Shown in pieces: positions 43,254 through 52,775 of a stretch of DNA of 64,000 nucleotides. The DNA comes from Chondrinema litorale (GTDB lineage Bacteria; Bacteroidota; Bacteroidia; Cytophagales; Flammeovirgaceae): contig NZ_CP111043.1 in assembly GCF_026250525.1 (NCBI RefSeq), forward strand, positions 4,229,001 to 4,293,000. The letters are read 5' to 3'. Both the position numbers and the translations under genes were made by a program. Every line of letters begins with the position of its first letter. The stretch's first letter is position 1. Below the pieces are notes generated by a model, which saw only the letters and a program-made list of their open reading frames with translations, had not been told where the DNA came from and made no database searches.

Positions 43254-45602
43254 ATGACGAAAAATTTAGTCATAGTAGAATCACCAGCAAAAGCAAAGAC
43301 AATTGAAAAGTATCTGGGTAAAGACTATCTAGTTAAATCCAGCTACGGGCATGTTCGCGACTTGCCAAAAGGAAATGGCGCAATTGATATTGAGAATGGG
43401 TTTAAACCAGAGTATGTAATCTCTCCTGACAAGAAGCAGGTTATATCTGAATTGAAAAAACTGGTTAAAGATGCGGAAATAGTCTGGTTAGCAACTGACG
43501 ACGACCGCGAAGGGGAAGCTATATCCTGGCATTTGAAGGAAGCCCTCAATTTGAAAGATGATCATACCAAAAGAATTGTTTTTAGAGAAATTACTAAAAA
43601 TGCAATTCTTAATGCTATTCAAACTCCAAGAACTATTGATGTAGATCTTGTAAATGCACAACAGGCGAGGAGAGTACTAGACAGATTAGTAGGTTTTGAG
43701 CTTTCTCCAGTACTTTGGAAAAAGATTAAAGCTGGATTATCTGCCGGTAGGGTACAGTCTGTAGCAGTTCGAATGGTAGTAGAGAGAGAAAGAGAGGTAG
43801 ATGCTTTTGAACCAAAAAGTGCCTATAAGGTAAATGCGATATTCGATTTAGGAAAAGGAAAAATTCTTCAGGCAGATCTTAATAAAAGATTTGATACAAA
43901 AGAAGAGGCAAAAGCTTTTCTTGAAAGTTGTACTGATGCTGCTTTTTCAATTGAAAAGTTAGAAACTAAACCAGGTAAAAAATCACCTGCAGCTCCTTTT
44001 ACAACTTCAACATTGCAACAAGAAGCAAGTAGAAAGTTATATTTTTCAGTTTCTCAGACAATGGCAGTTGCCCAAAGGCTTTACGAAGCAGGACATATTA
44101 CCTATATGAGAACTGACTCTGTAAACCTATCTAATGAGGCAAGACAATTTGCTGCCAATGAAATTGTAAGCCACTACGGAGAAGATTATTTAAAGAATAG
44201 ACAGTTTAAAAATAAGTCTGCATCTGCTCAAGAAGCTCACGAAGCTATTAGACCAACTAATTTTGCCAATCATTCTATTTCAGGAGAAAGAAATGATGTG
44301 AAGCTCTACGACCTTATTTGGAAAAGAGCAATTGCGTCTCAAATGTCTGATGCTAAACTCGAAAAAACCACTGCAACAATTGATATTACTGGAAGAGATG
44401 AGAAATTAGTTGCTACAGGAGAAGTAATTAAGTTTGATGGGTTTTTAAAGGTTTACATCGAATCTACTGATGATGAAGATGACGACAATGAAGAAAGCAA
44501 AGGAATGCTTCCTCCGTTGGACAAAGGCCAAGTACTAGAGTTAAATAACCTAAGAGCTACAGAACGCTTTAGCAGACCACCGGCAAGATATACGGAAGCT
44601 AGTCTTGTAAAAAGATTAGAAGAAAAAGGTATAGGCAGACCTTCTACTTATGCACCAACCATTTCTACTATTCAAAAGAGAAATTATGTAATAAAGGAGC
44701 AAAGAGAAGGTGTTGAAAGAAAATACAATGAGTTAGTACTTGCAGACAGTAAAATTGATGAAAATGTACTGACAGAAATTACTGGAGCTGAGAAGAATAA
44801 ACTTTTCCCAACGAATATGGGAATGGTAGTAAATGACTTCTTAACCAAGAATTTCTCAAACATTGTAGATTATTCTTTTACAGCTAAGGTAGAAGAACAG
44901 TTTGACTCTATCGCTAGTGGTAAAATTGTCTGGAATGATATGATTAACTCTTTTTACAGTGGTTTTCATACTACTGTAGAAGATGCAGATAAGAATTTAA
45001 CAAGAAGTGATGCTGGTACTACAAGAAAGTTGGGTGAGCATCCAGAGAGTGGAAAGGAAATGTTTGTCAAAATTGGTAAATATGGACCTTATGTGCAGAT
45101 CGGAACGCAAGAAGACGAAGAAAAACCATTGTACGCCTCTTTAAGAAAAGGGCAGTATATGGATAAAATAACCCTAGAAGAAGCACTTGAACTTTTTAAA
45201 CTACCAAGAGATGTTGGAGAGTTTGAAGGTAAGAAAGTAGTAGCTGCAATTGGGAGGTTTGGTCCCTATGTAAGACACGATGGAAAATTTGTTTCTCTTG
45301 GAAAAGAATTAGACCCACACACAGTAGATTTAGATACTGCCATAGAACTAATTAAAGCTAAAAGAGAAGCTGATGCTAAAAAGCTAATAAAAGAGTTTGA
45401 GCAAGATGCAGATCTTAAAGTCTTAAATGGTCGCTGGGGACCTTACATTTCTTTTAAAAAGAAAAATTATAAAATTCCTAAGGGTACAGAAGCAGAATCA
45501 CTTACTTACGAAAAATGTATAGAAATTATCGAGTCAACCCCAGATAAGAAGTCTGGAGGTGGGGGGAAAAAGAAAAAAACTGCAAAAACAGAATCAAAAT
45601 AA
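43254..45602 (+). CDS. topA: DNA topoisomerase I
   Basis: TopA relaxes negatively supercoiled DNA. The 782-residue protein has a TOPRIM domain (LVIVESPAKAKTIEKYLG at the start, ATDDDREGEAISWHL about 79-93), the active-site Tyr in ITYMRTDSVNLS (about 281-292), and the RPPARYTEASLVKRLEEKGIG motif. Instead of Cys4 zinc fingers, the C terminus has three cysteine-free repeats of the type KIGKYGPYVQIG, AIGRFGPYVRHDG and LNGRWGPYISFKKK, followed by a lysine-rich tail. This C-terminal type is common in Bacteroidota. A weak low-GC hairpin follows the stop. Confidence 0.95.
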   Translation: MTKNLVIVESPAKAKTIEKYLGKDYLVKSSYGHVRDLPKGNGAIDIENGFKPEYVISPDKKQVISELKKLVKDAEIVWLATDDDREGEAISWHLKEALNLKDDHTKRIVFREITKNAILNAIQTPRTIDVDLVNAQQARRVLDRLVGFELSPVLWKKIKAGLSAGRVQSVAVRMVVEREREVDAFEPKSAYKVNAIFDLGKGKILQADLNKRFDTKEEAKAFLESCTDAAFSIEKLETKPGKKSPAAPFTTSTLQQEASRKLYFSVSQTMAVAQRLYEAGHITYMRTDSVNLSNEARQFAANEIVSHYGEDYLKNRQFKNKSASAQEAHEAIRPTNFANHSISGERNDVKLYDLIWKRAIASQMSDAKLEKTTATIDITGRDEKLVATGEVIKFDGFLKVYIESTDDEDDDNEESKGMLPPLDKGQVLELNNLRATERFSRPPARYTEASLVKRLEEKGIGRPSTYAPTISTIQKRNYVIKEQREGVERKYNELVLADSKIDENVLTEITGAEKNKLFPTNMGMVVNDFLTKNFSNIVDYSFTAKVEEQFDSIASGKIVWNDMINSFYSGFHTTVEDADKNLTRSDAGTTRKLGEHPESGKEMFVKIGKYGPYVQIGTQEDEEKPLYASLRKGQYMDKITLEEALELFKLPRDVGEFEGKKVVAAIGRFGPYVRHDGKFVSLGKELDPHTVDLDTAIELIKAKREADAKKLIKEFEQDADLKVLNGRWGPYISFKKKNYKIPKGTEAESLTYEKCIEIIESTPDKKSGGGGKKKKTAKTESK

Positions 45603-45807
45603 GAATTATTTTTTCTTAAAGAAGTTTTAATACTGGAACTGAACTGCAAAACTTTTTCTTGTATATAGAAGAAATTGTTATATTAACTCATCTAATAGAG
45701 TTGATTTTCTTTTTTATTTCTTTTATGTAAGGAAAGGTTTTTGATACTTACAAGCTATTTCTTACAGTAAATAAGCTCAAATTATACATCATATAGTCAC
45801 TCCAAGT

Positions 45808-47967
45808 ATGAAGAAAAGAATCTTATTTTTAATTATCCCTGCCTTCATAATCGCTTTATTCAGCTTTACATTTTTTCAGGCTGATATGCTTGATAAAAAT
45901 AAGGAAGCGATTCTCAAAGAAATTGTTTTTCAAGGCTTAATAGAGCGAGCACACTTTAACAATCTAACAGAAGACGATGAATTCTCTAAAAAAGCTTTTG
46001 ACGCATACCTAAAAAGAATGGATGGAGGCAAAAGGTTTTTTATTAAAGATGATATCAAAAAACTAAAATCATTCGAAACACAAATAGACGACGATATAAA
46101 AGGTGCCAATAACGATTTGCTTACCTTGTCTGTGTCTATAATGAAAGAAAGAGTAACAGAAGCTCAAGCATATTGTAGTGAAATATTAGAGAAACCATTC
46201 GATTTTGACTCTAAAGACGAAATTGAATTAGACTCAGATAAAAGAGAATATGCTTCTTCTAAAAAAGCTCTTAAGAAAGAGTGGGAGAAGTATTTGAGGT
46301 ATCAGGCTTTAGTGATGTTCCACAACAAAAAAGAAAGTCAGGAGAAAAAGCAGAAAGAGGCGAAGAAGAAAGGAGAGAAATTTACTGCAAAAACTGATGA
46401 TGAACTAGAAGTGGAAGTACGCAAAGATGTTAAGCGTAATTGTGATAATTTGTTTGACAGACTTCAGAAGTTAGATGACGAAGACAAACTTTCAGATTAC
46501 ATTAATGCAATCCTAAGCATTTATGGGCCTCACACAGAATTTTATCCTCCCTACGAAAAAGAAGAATTTGACATACAAATGTCTGGTAGGTTAGAAGGTA
46601 TAGGTGCTCAGCTTGTACAGATGGATGGAAGTATAAAAGTTAGCAGAATTGTACCAGGTAGTGCTTCTTGGAAACAAGGAGATCTAAAAGAAGAAGATAT
46701 AATTCTTAAAGTAGCTCAAGCTGAAGAAGAACCTGTATCTGTAGAAGAAATGCCTTTAAAAGATGCTGTATCTTTAATTAGAGGAAAAAAAGGAACAGAA
46801 GTTAGATTAACGATTAAAAAGACAGATGGTAGGATTATGATCGTGCCTATCATAAGAGATGTAGTAATTCTTGAAGAGTCTTATGCTAAATCTACTGTAA
46901 TTGAGAGTAAAGATTCTGGCCATAGAATTGGATATATCTTGTTGCCAAGTTTCTATGCTGATTTCCAAAGAAGAGGAGGTAGAAACTCAGCAGAAGACGT
47001 AAAAAAGGAGCTTTTAAAGCTTAAAGAAAAAAGTGTCGACGGAATTATTCTTGATTTAAGATCAAATGGTGGTGGCTCTTTAAGAGATGCAGTTGATATG
47101 AGTGGTTTATTTATTGAGAAAGGGCCAATCGTTCAAGTGAGAAGTAAAGTAGCGAAGCCAGTTATTTATAGAGATACTGATCCTGAAGTGATTTATGATG
47201 GACCTCTTGTAGTAATGGTTAATAAAATTAGTGCTTCTGCATCAGAAATTCTTGCTGCTGCACTGCAAGATTATGGCAGAGCTGTTATTGTTGGTAGTTC
47301 AAGTTCATTCGGTAAAGGAACTGTACAGCAGTTCTTAGAGCTCGATAATTATCTTTCTGCAAGATATAATGATATGAAACCTCTTGGCTCATTAAAGCTT
47401 ACAATTCAGAAGTTTTATAGAATTACTGGTAAATCTACTCAATGGAAAGGTGTAACACCAGATGTGATTTTACCAGACGTATACGATTTTCTTGAAGTAG
47501 GAGAGAGCAAATTGGATTATGCTTTACCTTGGGATGAAGTAGAAGCAAATGAGTTTGCAATTTGGGAAAAGCCATTACATACAGATCTGTTAGCTGCAAA
47601 AAGTGAAAAAAGAGTTGATGCAAATGAAGTTTTCCAATTGATAGAAGAAAAAGCACATTCTATGAAAGAGGAAAGAGATAATACACTTCAAACGCTTAAC
47701 TACAAAGATTTTGATGCTTATCAAGATAGATTGGATGAAAAAGCTAAGAAATTCAGCAACCTTACTAAAGATCATGAGAATTTAGTGTTGGAAGAAGTTA
47801 AAGCTGAGTTTGACGGTTCTCCAGATTCTGTGAGAGTTGCCAGAATAGAAGACTTCCACAAAAAAGTACAGAAGGATGTTTATATATATGAGGCTCTTCA
47901 AGTAATTGAAGACCAAATGAAGGCAGATGTAGCAGTTGCCGATCCTGACCCTAAAAAAGAAGATTAA
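45808..47967 (+). CDS. Tail-specific (C-terminal-processing) protease, Prc family
   Basis: The 719-residue protein has an N-terminal signal/anchor (about 1-24), a helical region, a PDZ domain (about 250-340, LEGIGAQLVQMDGSIKVSRI), an S41 peptidase domain, and the Tsp-specific C-terminal extension. The catalytic Ser lies in VNKISASASEILAAALQDYG and the Lys in SSFGKGTVQQF, the same pair as in E. coli Prc. It degrades periplasmic proteins with suitable C termini. The gene is likely monocistronic and ends at a terminator shared with aat. Confidence 0.92.
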   Translation: MKKRILFLIIPAFIIALFSFTFFQADMLDKNKEAILKEIVFQGLIERAHFNNLTEDDEFSKKAFDAYLKRMDGGKRFFIKDDIKKLKSFETQIDDDIKGANNDLLTLSVSIMKERVTEAQAYCSEILEKPFDFDSKDEIELDSDKREYASSKKALKKEWEKYLRYQALVMFHNKKESQEKKQKEAKKKGEKFTAKTDDELEVEVRKDVKRNCDNLFDRLQKLDDEDKLSDYINAILSIYGPHTEFYPPYEKEEFDIQMSGRLEGIGAQLVQMDGSIKVSRIVPGSASWKQGDLKEEDIILKVAQAEEEPVSVEEMPLKDAVSLIRGKKGTEVRLTIKKTDGRIMIVPIIRDVVILEESYAKSTVIESKDSGHRIGYILLPSFYADFQRRGGRNSAEDVKKELLKLKEKSVDGIILDLRSNGGGSLRDAVDMSGLFIEKGPIVQVRSKVAKPVIYRDTDPEVIYDGPLVVMVNKISASASEILAAALQDYGRAVIVGSSSSFGKGTVQQFLELDNYLSARYNDMKPLGSLKLTIQKFYRITGKSTQWKGVTPDVILPDVYDFLEVGESKLDYALPWDEVEANEFAIWEKPLHTDLLAAKSEKRVDANEVFQLIEEKAHSMKEERDNTLQTLNYKDFDAYQDRLDEKAKKFSNLTKDHENLVLEEVKAEFDGSPDSVRVARIEDFHKKVQKDVYIYEALQVIEDQMKADVAVADPDPKKED

Positions 47968-47989
47968 TAATTTCTTTAATTCATATATT

Positions 47990-48024
47990 AAAACCCGTTT
48001 CAGTTAATAATTGAAACGGGTTTT
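47990..48024. terminator. Bidirectional terminator between prc-like and aat genes
   Basis: A 13-bp stem (AAAACCCGTTTCA at 47990-48002 with 48012-48024) has A residues on the left and T residues on the right. The aat stop codon (48006-48004) lies in the loop. Confidence 0.85.
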
Positions 48025-48711
48025 AAATTTACTTCCCCACTCAGCTTGTTCTGGAATAGAATGGCTATTTGCTTCAACTTTATTTAAAAATTGCATCCTT
48101 GGAATCATTCTAGCACCTAAAGACTCTAAGTGATTGGTGTATACTTGGCAGTCTATTATTTCGAAGCCAAATTCATGAAGGTTTTTTGCAAGGGTGATAA
48201 ATCCAACTTTAGAAGCATTACTCATTTTGGCAAACATAGATTCACCAAAAAAACATTTCCCTAATACTCCACCATACAAACCTCCGACGAGCTCATCTTC
48301 GTGCCAGACTTCAACAGTATGTATAAAGCCTCTTTTAAATAATTCGTAGTAAGAATCGATAATCTCTTCTGAAATCCATGTGCCTTGCTGCCCAGGTCGA
48401 GGTACACTCTGGCAGCCTTCTATTACACCATGAAAATTTTGATCAAATGTCACTTTGAATTTATCACTTCTGAGTACCTGCTTCATACTTTTAGAAACTT
48501 TAATTTCTTCTGGTATGATTACAAACCGCGGATTTGGAGACCACCAAAGAATGGGTTCATTAGGGTTAAACCAAGGGAAAATCCCCATTTTATAAGCTGA
48601 AAGCAATCTTTCAGGAGATAAGTCGCCACCTATTGCCAGTAATCCTGAGTTATCTGCGAGGTATGCAGGTGGAAACACAATGTCATGTTTATCTAATTCG
48701 AATACCGGCAT
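48004..48711 (-). CDS. aat: Leucyl/phenylalanyl-tRNA-protein transferase
   Basis: Aat adds Leu or Phe from aminoacyl-tRNA to proteins with N-terminal Arg or Lys, creating an N-degron read by ClpS/ClpAP. The 235-residue length is typical. Signatures are FPPAYLADNSGLLAIGGDLS, GIFPWFNPNEP, ILWWSPNPR, and GGLYGGVLGKCFFGESMF with CQVYTNHLESLGA. The gene converges with the protease gene at the shared hairpin. ClpS and ClpA are not in this window. Another N-degron-type enzyme, the NTAQ1-like amidase, is encoded about 40 kb away. Confidence 0.94.
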   Translation of the reverse strand: MPVFELDKHDIVFPPAYLADNSGLLAIGGDLSPERLLSAYKMGIFPWFNPNEPILWWSPNPRFVIIPEEIKVSKSMKQVLRSDKFKVTFDQNFHGVIEGCQSVPRPGQQGTWISEEIIDSYYELFKRGFIHTVEVWHEDELVGGLYGGVLGKCFFGESMFAKMSNASKVGFITLAKNLHEFGFEIIDCQVYTNHLESLGARMIPRMQFLNKVEANSHSIPEQAEWGSKFKTRFNY

Positions 48712-48897
48712 TAATGTTTTCTGTTTTTAATTTTATCTTTAATATAGGTATTAATCTTTTATGCGAAAAGGGAGTTTCTTGTTAAAAAACGATTTTTTGG
48801 CGTAAATCGTCGGTAACTTAAAATCCCTTACCAACCTTCAAATTTAATAATCTTGAATTTTAATTAGGATTGTTTTTTTACAGAGCAGATTGATGTT

Positions 48898-48905
48898 TAA
48901 ATTTG
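48898..48905 (+). promoter_or_regulatory. Candidate -7 promoter element of the ctaA operon
   Basis: TAAATTTG matches the TAnnTTTG consensus, with a TTG at 48870-48872 at slightly long spacing. It lies 26 bp upstream of the ctaA start codon, a sensible distance for a promoter. Confidence 0.4.
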
Positions 48906-48931
48906 CACCCAAATCAAACGACTGATTATCA

Positions 48932-49933
48932 TTGAAAAAGTCTGAGAAGAGGTTCCGCAATTTTGGAGTAATAACAATAGTTTCGGTTTACGTACTCATT
49001 TTAGTTGGAGGAATTGTTAGAGCTACAGGGTCTGGAATGGGATGTCCTGACTGGCCAAAGTGTTTTGGGCAGTGGGTACCACCAACTAACGAAGCAGAAT
49101 TACCAGAAAATTATAAAGAAGTTTTTAAAGTTGCTGGTAAAGAAATAGCCGATTTTAATGTAATACACACTTGGACTGAATATGTAAACAGACTAGTTGG
49201 ATCTCTAATAGGTGTTTTTATTTTAGTTACTTGTATCCTTTCTATATCTTTTTACAAAAAAGACAAACTAATTACAGTATTATCTTTTATTACCTTTCTT
49301 ATAGTTTTATTTCAGGGTTGGTTGGGTTCTGTAGTTGTATCTACTAATTTAAAGCCTATTTTAATAACGCTACATATGCTATTGGCACAGGTAATTGTAG
49401 GAATACTTTTGTTTGTGATTTTTAGATCGTTTGGTAATGTATTAAGTTTGAAAAAACTTCCTGAAGTTACCTTTAAGAAAGTTCAGTTTACTCTATTGAT
49501 TTGCATTGCACTATCTGTAATACAGCTGATGTTAGGTACTCAGGTAAGAGAGGGGGTAGATGTTGTGGCTAAGTCTTTTGATTATCAACAAAGAAATTTA
49601 TGGTTAGAAGAAATAGGTGCAGTTTTTTATACACATAGATCATTCTCTTTGCTTGTATTAGCAGTACATGCATATTTTTTCTTTATGTTATTTAAATCAA
49701 AAGAAAATGTGCCTTCAGATACAGTTAAGTGGGCGTATTTTCTAGGAGCTATTTTACTTACAGAGATATTAAGTGGTATAGGAATGGCATACTTTAGCAT
49801 ACCGAATTGGTTACAGCCCGTTCATTTACTTTTAGGGTCACTTGCTTTGGGTGTGCAATTTATATTACTCTTATTCATTAACTTTGAGAAGTTTTTAAAA
49901 AAGCAGAAAAATTTAGCAATGCATACTGCTTAA
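48932..49933 (+). CDS. ctaA: Heme A synthase (CtaA/COX15)
   Basis: CtaA oxidises the C8 methyl of heme O to the formyl group of heme A. The 333-residue protein (TTG start) has eight predicted helices with the heme-ligand histidines in HTWTEYVNRLVGSLIG, ITLHMLLAQ, YTHRSFSLLVLAVH and QPVHLLLGSLALG. The N-terminal RATGSGMGCPDWPKCFG is the family signature. It is first in a five-gene operon with farnesyltransferase and oxidase subunits. Spacing to the next gene is 26 bp. Subunits I and II of the oxidase are not in this window. Confidence 0.93.
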   Translation: MKKSEKRFRNFGVITIVSVYVLILVGGIVRATGSGMGCPDWPKCFGQWVPPTNEAELPENYKEVFKVAGKEIADFNVIHTWTEYVNRLVGSLIGVFILVTCILSISFYKKDKLITVLSFITFLIVLFQGWLGSVVVSTNLKPILITLHMLLAQVIVGILLFVIFRSFGNVLSLKKLPEVTFKKVQFTLLICIALSVIQLMLGTQVREGVDVVAKSFDYQQRNLWLEEIGAVFYTHRSFSLLVLAVHAYFFFMLFKSKENVPSDTVKWAYFLGAILLTEILSGIGMAYFSIPNWLQPVHLLLGSLALGVQFILLLFINFEKFLKKQKNLAMHTA

Positions 49934-49959
49934 TTTTTTACACAATCAGCATACATACA

Positions 49960-50892
49960 TTGAAATCTAATAGCGGTAAAACACAGCACATGTATACAGG
50001 TGAATCTCATTTGCAAGAACAGGTACAAGGTAATCTGATTTTATTTAAAGCGAAATTATTTTTTCAGCTTGTTAAGTTTAGATTAAGTGCCGTTGTAGTA
50101 TTTTCTGGTACATTTGGTTATTTGCTAGCACAAGAAGGCCCTATTGACTGGGTGAAGTTTTTGAGTTTGATGATGGGGAGTTTTTTGGTAACTTCTGGTG
50201 CAAATACAATCAATCAGATAAAAGAAAAAGAATTTGACAAATTGATGAAGAGAACAAAAGATCGTCCTCTTCCAACAGAAAGGTTATCCATTCAAGAAGC
50301 AACTATATTTACTTTAATAGTTACTACAATTGGGGCAGTATTATTAATGGTTTATGTAAACCCATTTACAGCTCTTCTCACATTACTCTCACTAATTCTT
50401 TATGGATTTGTATATACTCCACTTAAACGTGTGAGTCCTATTTCTGTATTTGTAGGAGCATTTCCAGGTGCTATGCCACCTTTAATTGGTTGGGTAGCTT
50501 ATACTGGTACACTTTCAGCAGAAGCTTTTATTATTTTCGGAATCCAGTTTATGTGGCAATTTCCGCATTTCTGGTCGATTGCATGGCTAGGAGACGAAGA
50601 CTATAAAAGAGCTGGGTTTAAAATGCTACCTAATGGTAAAAAGGACTTTAATACTGCTTTTAAAATGATGACCTATACACTATTCTTAATTCCAATGGGT
50701 GTATTACCTGCTCAGTACGGTATTACTGGTTTAACATCGGCATTGGTAGCAGTTGTTTGTGGCGCATTATTTTTAGTTCAAACTTTTTCTTTAATGAGAA
50801 CAGGTTCTAGAAAGTCGGCACTTAAACTTATGTTTAGCTCATTTTTTTACTTACCAATAGTACAATTAGCTTTTTTACTAGACAAAATATAG
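49960..50892 (+). CDS. ctaB: Protoheme IX farnesyltransferase (heme O synthase)
   Basis: CtaB/CyoE attaches farnesyl to heme B to make heme O, the substrate of CtaA. The 310-residue membrane protein has nine predicted helices and the prenyltransferase motifs NQIKEKEFDKLMKRTKDRP (first Asp-rich site) and YTPLKRVSPISVFVGAFPGA, followed by WQFPHFWSIAWLGDEDYKRAG (shown in part as FWSIAWLGDEDYKRAG). The start is a TTG at 49960, and a following ATG ten codons later is an alternative. Confidence 0.93.
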   Translation: MKSNSGKTQHMYTGESHLQEQVQGNLILFKAKLFFQLVKFRLSAVVVFSGTFGYLLAQEGPIDWVKFLSLMMGSFLVTSGANTINQIKEKEFDKLMKRTKDRPLPTERLSIQEATIFTLIVTTIGAVLLMVYVNPFTALLTLLSLILYGFVYTPLKRVSPISVFVGAFPGAMPPLIGWVAYTGTLSAEAFIIFGIQFMWQFPHFWSIAWLGDEDYKRAGFKMLPNGKKDFNTAFKMMTYTLFLIPMGVLPAQYGITGLTSALVAVVCGALFLVQTFSLMRTGSRKSALKLMFSSFFYLPIVQLAFLLDKI

Positions 50893-50936
50893 TCTGTTGA
50901 AACTCACATAATATTATTCATTAGAAATTTTAAATA

Positions 50937-51521
50937 ATGTCAGAATATATTCATAGAAGAGAAGAAACTGCCCAAAAAACAACTTCAATGAACCCAAAGA
51001 AGTTTGCCTTATGGCTGTTTATGGTAAGTGTAGTGATGATATTTGCCTCTTTAACGAGTGCTTATATTGTAAGACAGGGAGAAGGCAACTGGTATATTTT
51101 TGATCTACCAAATATATTTTATATCAGTACTGTAATAATTATTGCTAGTAGTGTTTCAATGCACTGGGCTTATATTGAAGCTAAAAAAGATAATTTTGCA
51201 AGATTAAGAATTGCAGCAATAGTTACAGCTATTTTAGGAATTACCTTTCTTGTTTTGCAATTTTACGGCTGGGCTCAACTAGTAAACATAAATGTTTACT
51301 TTGTGGGTAATCCATCCGGTTCTTTCGTATATGTTTTAACAGGTCTGCATGGTTTGCACCTAATATCCGGAGTAATTGTAATTCTCTATGTATTAGTACA
51401 ATCTCTCAGATATAAGATCCATTCTAAAAATTTGCTTTCGATCGATTTATGTGCTACGTATTGGCATTTTTTAGATGGTTTATGGATATATTTGTTTGTA
51501 TTTTTGCTATTAAATAGATAA
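50937..51521 (+). CDS. Cytochrome c oxidase subunit III-like protein
   Basis: The 194-residue protein has five predicted helices and the COX3 pattern FALWLFMVSVVMIFASLTSAY, GLHGLHLISGVIV and YWHFLDGLWIYLFVFL. It is shorter than the next gene product, also a COX3-family protein, and lacks its long N-terminal loop. Paired COX3-like genes after ctaAB are known in Bacteroidota. It probably acts as a structural subunit of the heme-copper oxidase in the inner membrane. Confidence 0.88.
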   Translation: MSEYIHRREETAQKTTSMNPKKFALWLFMVSVVMIFASLTSAYIVRQGEGNWYIFDLPNIFYISTVIIIASSVSMHWAYIEAKKDNFARLRIAAIVTAILGITFLVLQFYGWAQLVNINVYFVGNPSGSFVYVLTGLHGLHLISGVIVILYVLVQSLRYKIHSKNLLSIDLCATYWHFLDGLWIYLFVFLLLNR

Positions 51522-51594
51522 TTGTATTTTTACGAATCGTTATCAATTAATATTCATTACTTGTTTTAGTTTTTAAACTGTATAGCTACTTAAT

Positions 51595-52341
51595 ATGTCA
51601 ACAACAACTGTTGTAAAGGATCCTAAAAAGGATGTATGGAACGGAGGGGGATCCCCTATGAAAGCCAGTTATGGGAAACTTATGATGTGGTTTTTCCTTT
51701 TATCTGATGCTTTTACATTTTCTGCTTTATTAATTTCTTATCTGATGGTAAGGTTTATGCACCCAGCATTTGAAAAACCTTACTCAGCATTTACATTTTC
51801 TGACCTACACTGGCCAATTCCTGAAAAGGTTTTTAATGCAGTACCATTTTTACATGGCACTGAGTTACCGCTAGTATTTGTAGGTATAATGACATTCATT
51901 TTGATTCTTAGTAGTGTAACAATGGTGTTAGCTGTAGAAGCTGGCCACAGAAAAGATCAAAAGGATGTTGAAAAATGGATGATTTGGACTATTGTAGGTG
52001 GTATCGCGTTTTTGAGCTGCCAAGCTTGGGAGTGGATGCACTTTATTCATGGTACAGATGAAGGTTTAGTATTAAGCGATGGTTCAACATTCTTTGGTGC
52101 TAATCTCGCACATAATCAATATGGACCTCCATTATTTGCAGATTTCTTTTTCTTTATTACAGGTTTCCATGGTATGCACGTAACCAGTGGTGTAGTGTTA
52201 AATATAATTGTATTCTACAATGTAGTAATGGGCACTTATGAGAAAAGAGGTCATTACGAAATGGTAGAAAAAGTAGGATTATACTGGCACTTTGTAGACC
52301 TTGTATGGGTTTTTGTATTTACATTATTCTACCTGATTTAA
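51595..52341 (+). CDS. Cytochrome c oxidase subunit III
   Basis: The 248-residue protein has the COX3 signatures MKASYGKLMMWFFLLSDAFTF, the central loop with FIHGTDEGLVLSDG, TGFHGMHVTSGVVLNI and YWHFVDLVWVFVFTLFYL near the C terminus (the conserved Glu/His region is present). Five helices are predicted, flanking a loop of about 50 residues. It lies 73 bp after the first COX3-like gene and 35 bp before the subunit IV gene. Confidence 0.92.
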   Translation: MSTTTVVKDPKKDVWNGGGSPMKASYGKLMMWFFLLSDAFTFSALLISYLMVRFMHPAFEKPYSAFTFSDLHWPIPEKVFNAVPFLHGTELPLVFVGIMTFILILSSVTMVLAVEAGHRKDQKDVEKWMIWTIVGGIAFLSCQAWEWMHFIHGTDEGLVLSDGSTFFGANLAHNQYGPPLFADFFFFITGFHGMHVTSGVVLNIIVFYNVVMGTYEKRGHYEMVEKVGLYWHFVDLVWVFVFTLFYLI

Positions 52342-52376
52342 TAAATTAATTCTGCAATACTTAACACGTATATAAT

Positions 52377-52709
52377 ATGGCATCTCACGATTCTAGTTTG
52401 TCTGCTGAAGAGATAAGAAAAGCAAACACAAAGAAAGTTATTAGAATAGCTTTAATTCTATTTGTTGTTACTGTAATTGAATTTGCCTTGGCATTTATTT
52501 GGCCAGATGGCTCAGACAGAACACTTTTGAATATCTTATTTATTGTTTTAACTATAGTTAAAGCATTTTATATAGTATCTGAATTTATGCACTTAGGACA
52601 CGAAGTTCCTGTACTGATGTATTCTATAGTTTTACCGCTAGTCTTTATTGTATGGTTAGTTGTAGCTTTAATGAATGAAGGTTCAGCAATTTTTAGCAGT
52701 CTTATGTAA
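52377..52709 (+). CDS. Cytochrome c oxidase subunit IV-like protein
   Basis: The 110-residue protein has three predicted helices and the small-subunit pattern KKVIRIALILFVVTVIEFAL, IVLTIVKAFYIVSEFMHLGHE and YSIVLPLVFIVWLVVALM typical of the COX4/CyoD-type bacterial subunit. It is the last gene of the operon and is followed by a strong terminator. Confidence 0.88.
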   Translation: MASHDSSLSAEEIRKANTKKVIRIALILFVVTVIEFALAFIWPDGSDRTLLNILFIVLTIVKAFYIVSEFMHLGHEVPVLMYSIVLPLVFIVWLVVALMNEGSAIFSSLM

Positions 52710-52730
52710 AATATAATTCTACTTAAAAAA

Positions 52731-52761
52731 AAGCGATTCATCTAGATGAATCGCTTTTTTT
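52731..52761. terminator. Bidirectional terminator after the oxidase operon
   Basis: A 12-13-bp stem (AAGCGATTCATC, 52731-52742, with its complement at 52745-52756) is flanked by A residues on the left and seven T residues on the right. It serves the oxidase operon and the convergent cutC. Confidence 0.87.
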
Positions 52762-52775
52762 ATTTTGATAACTTC

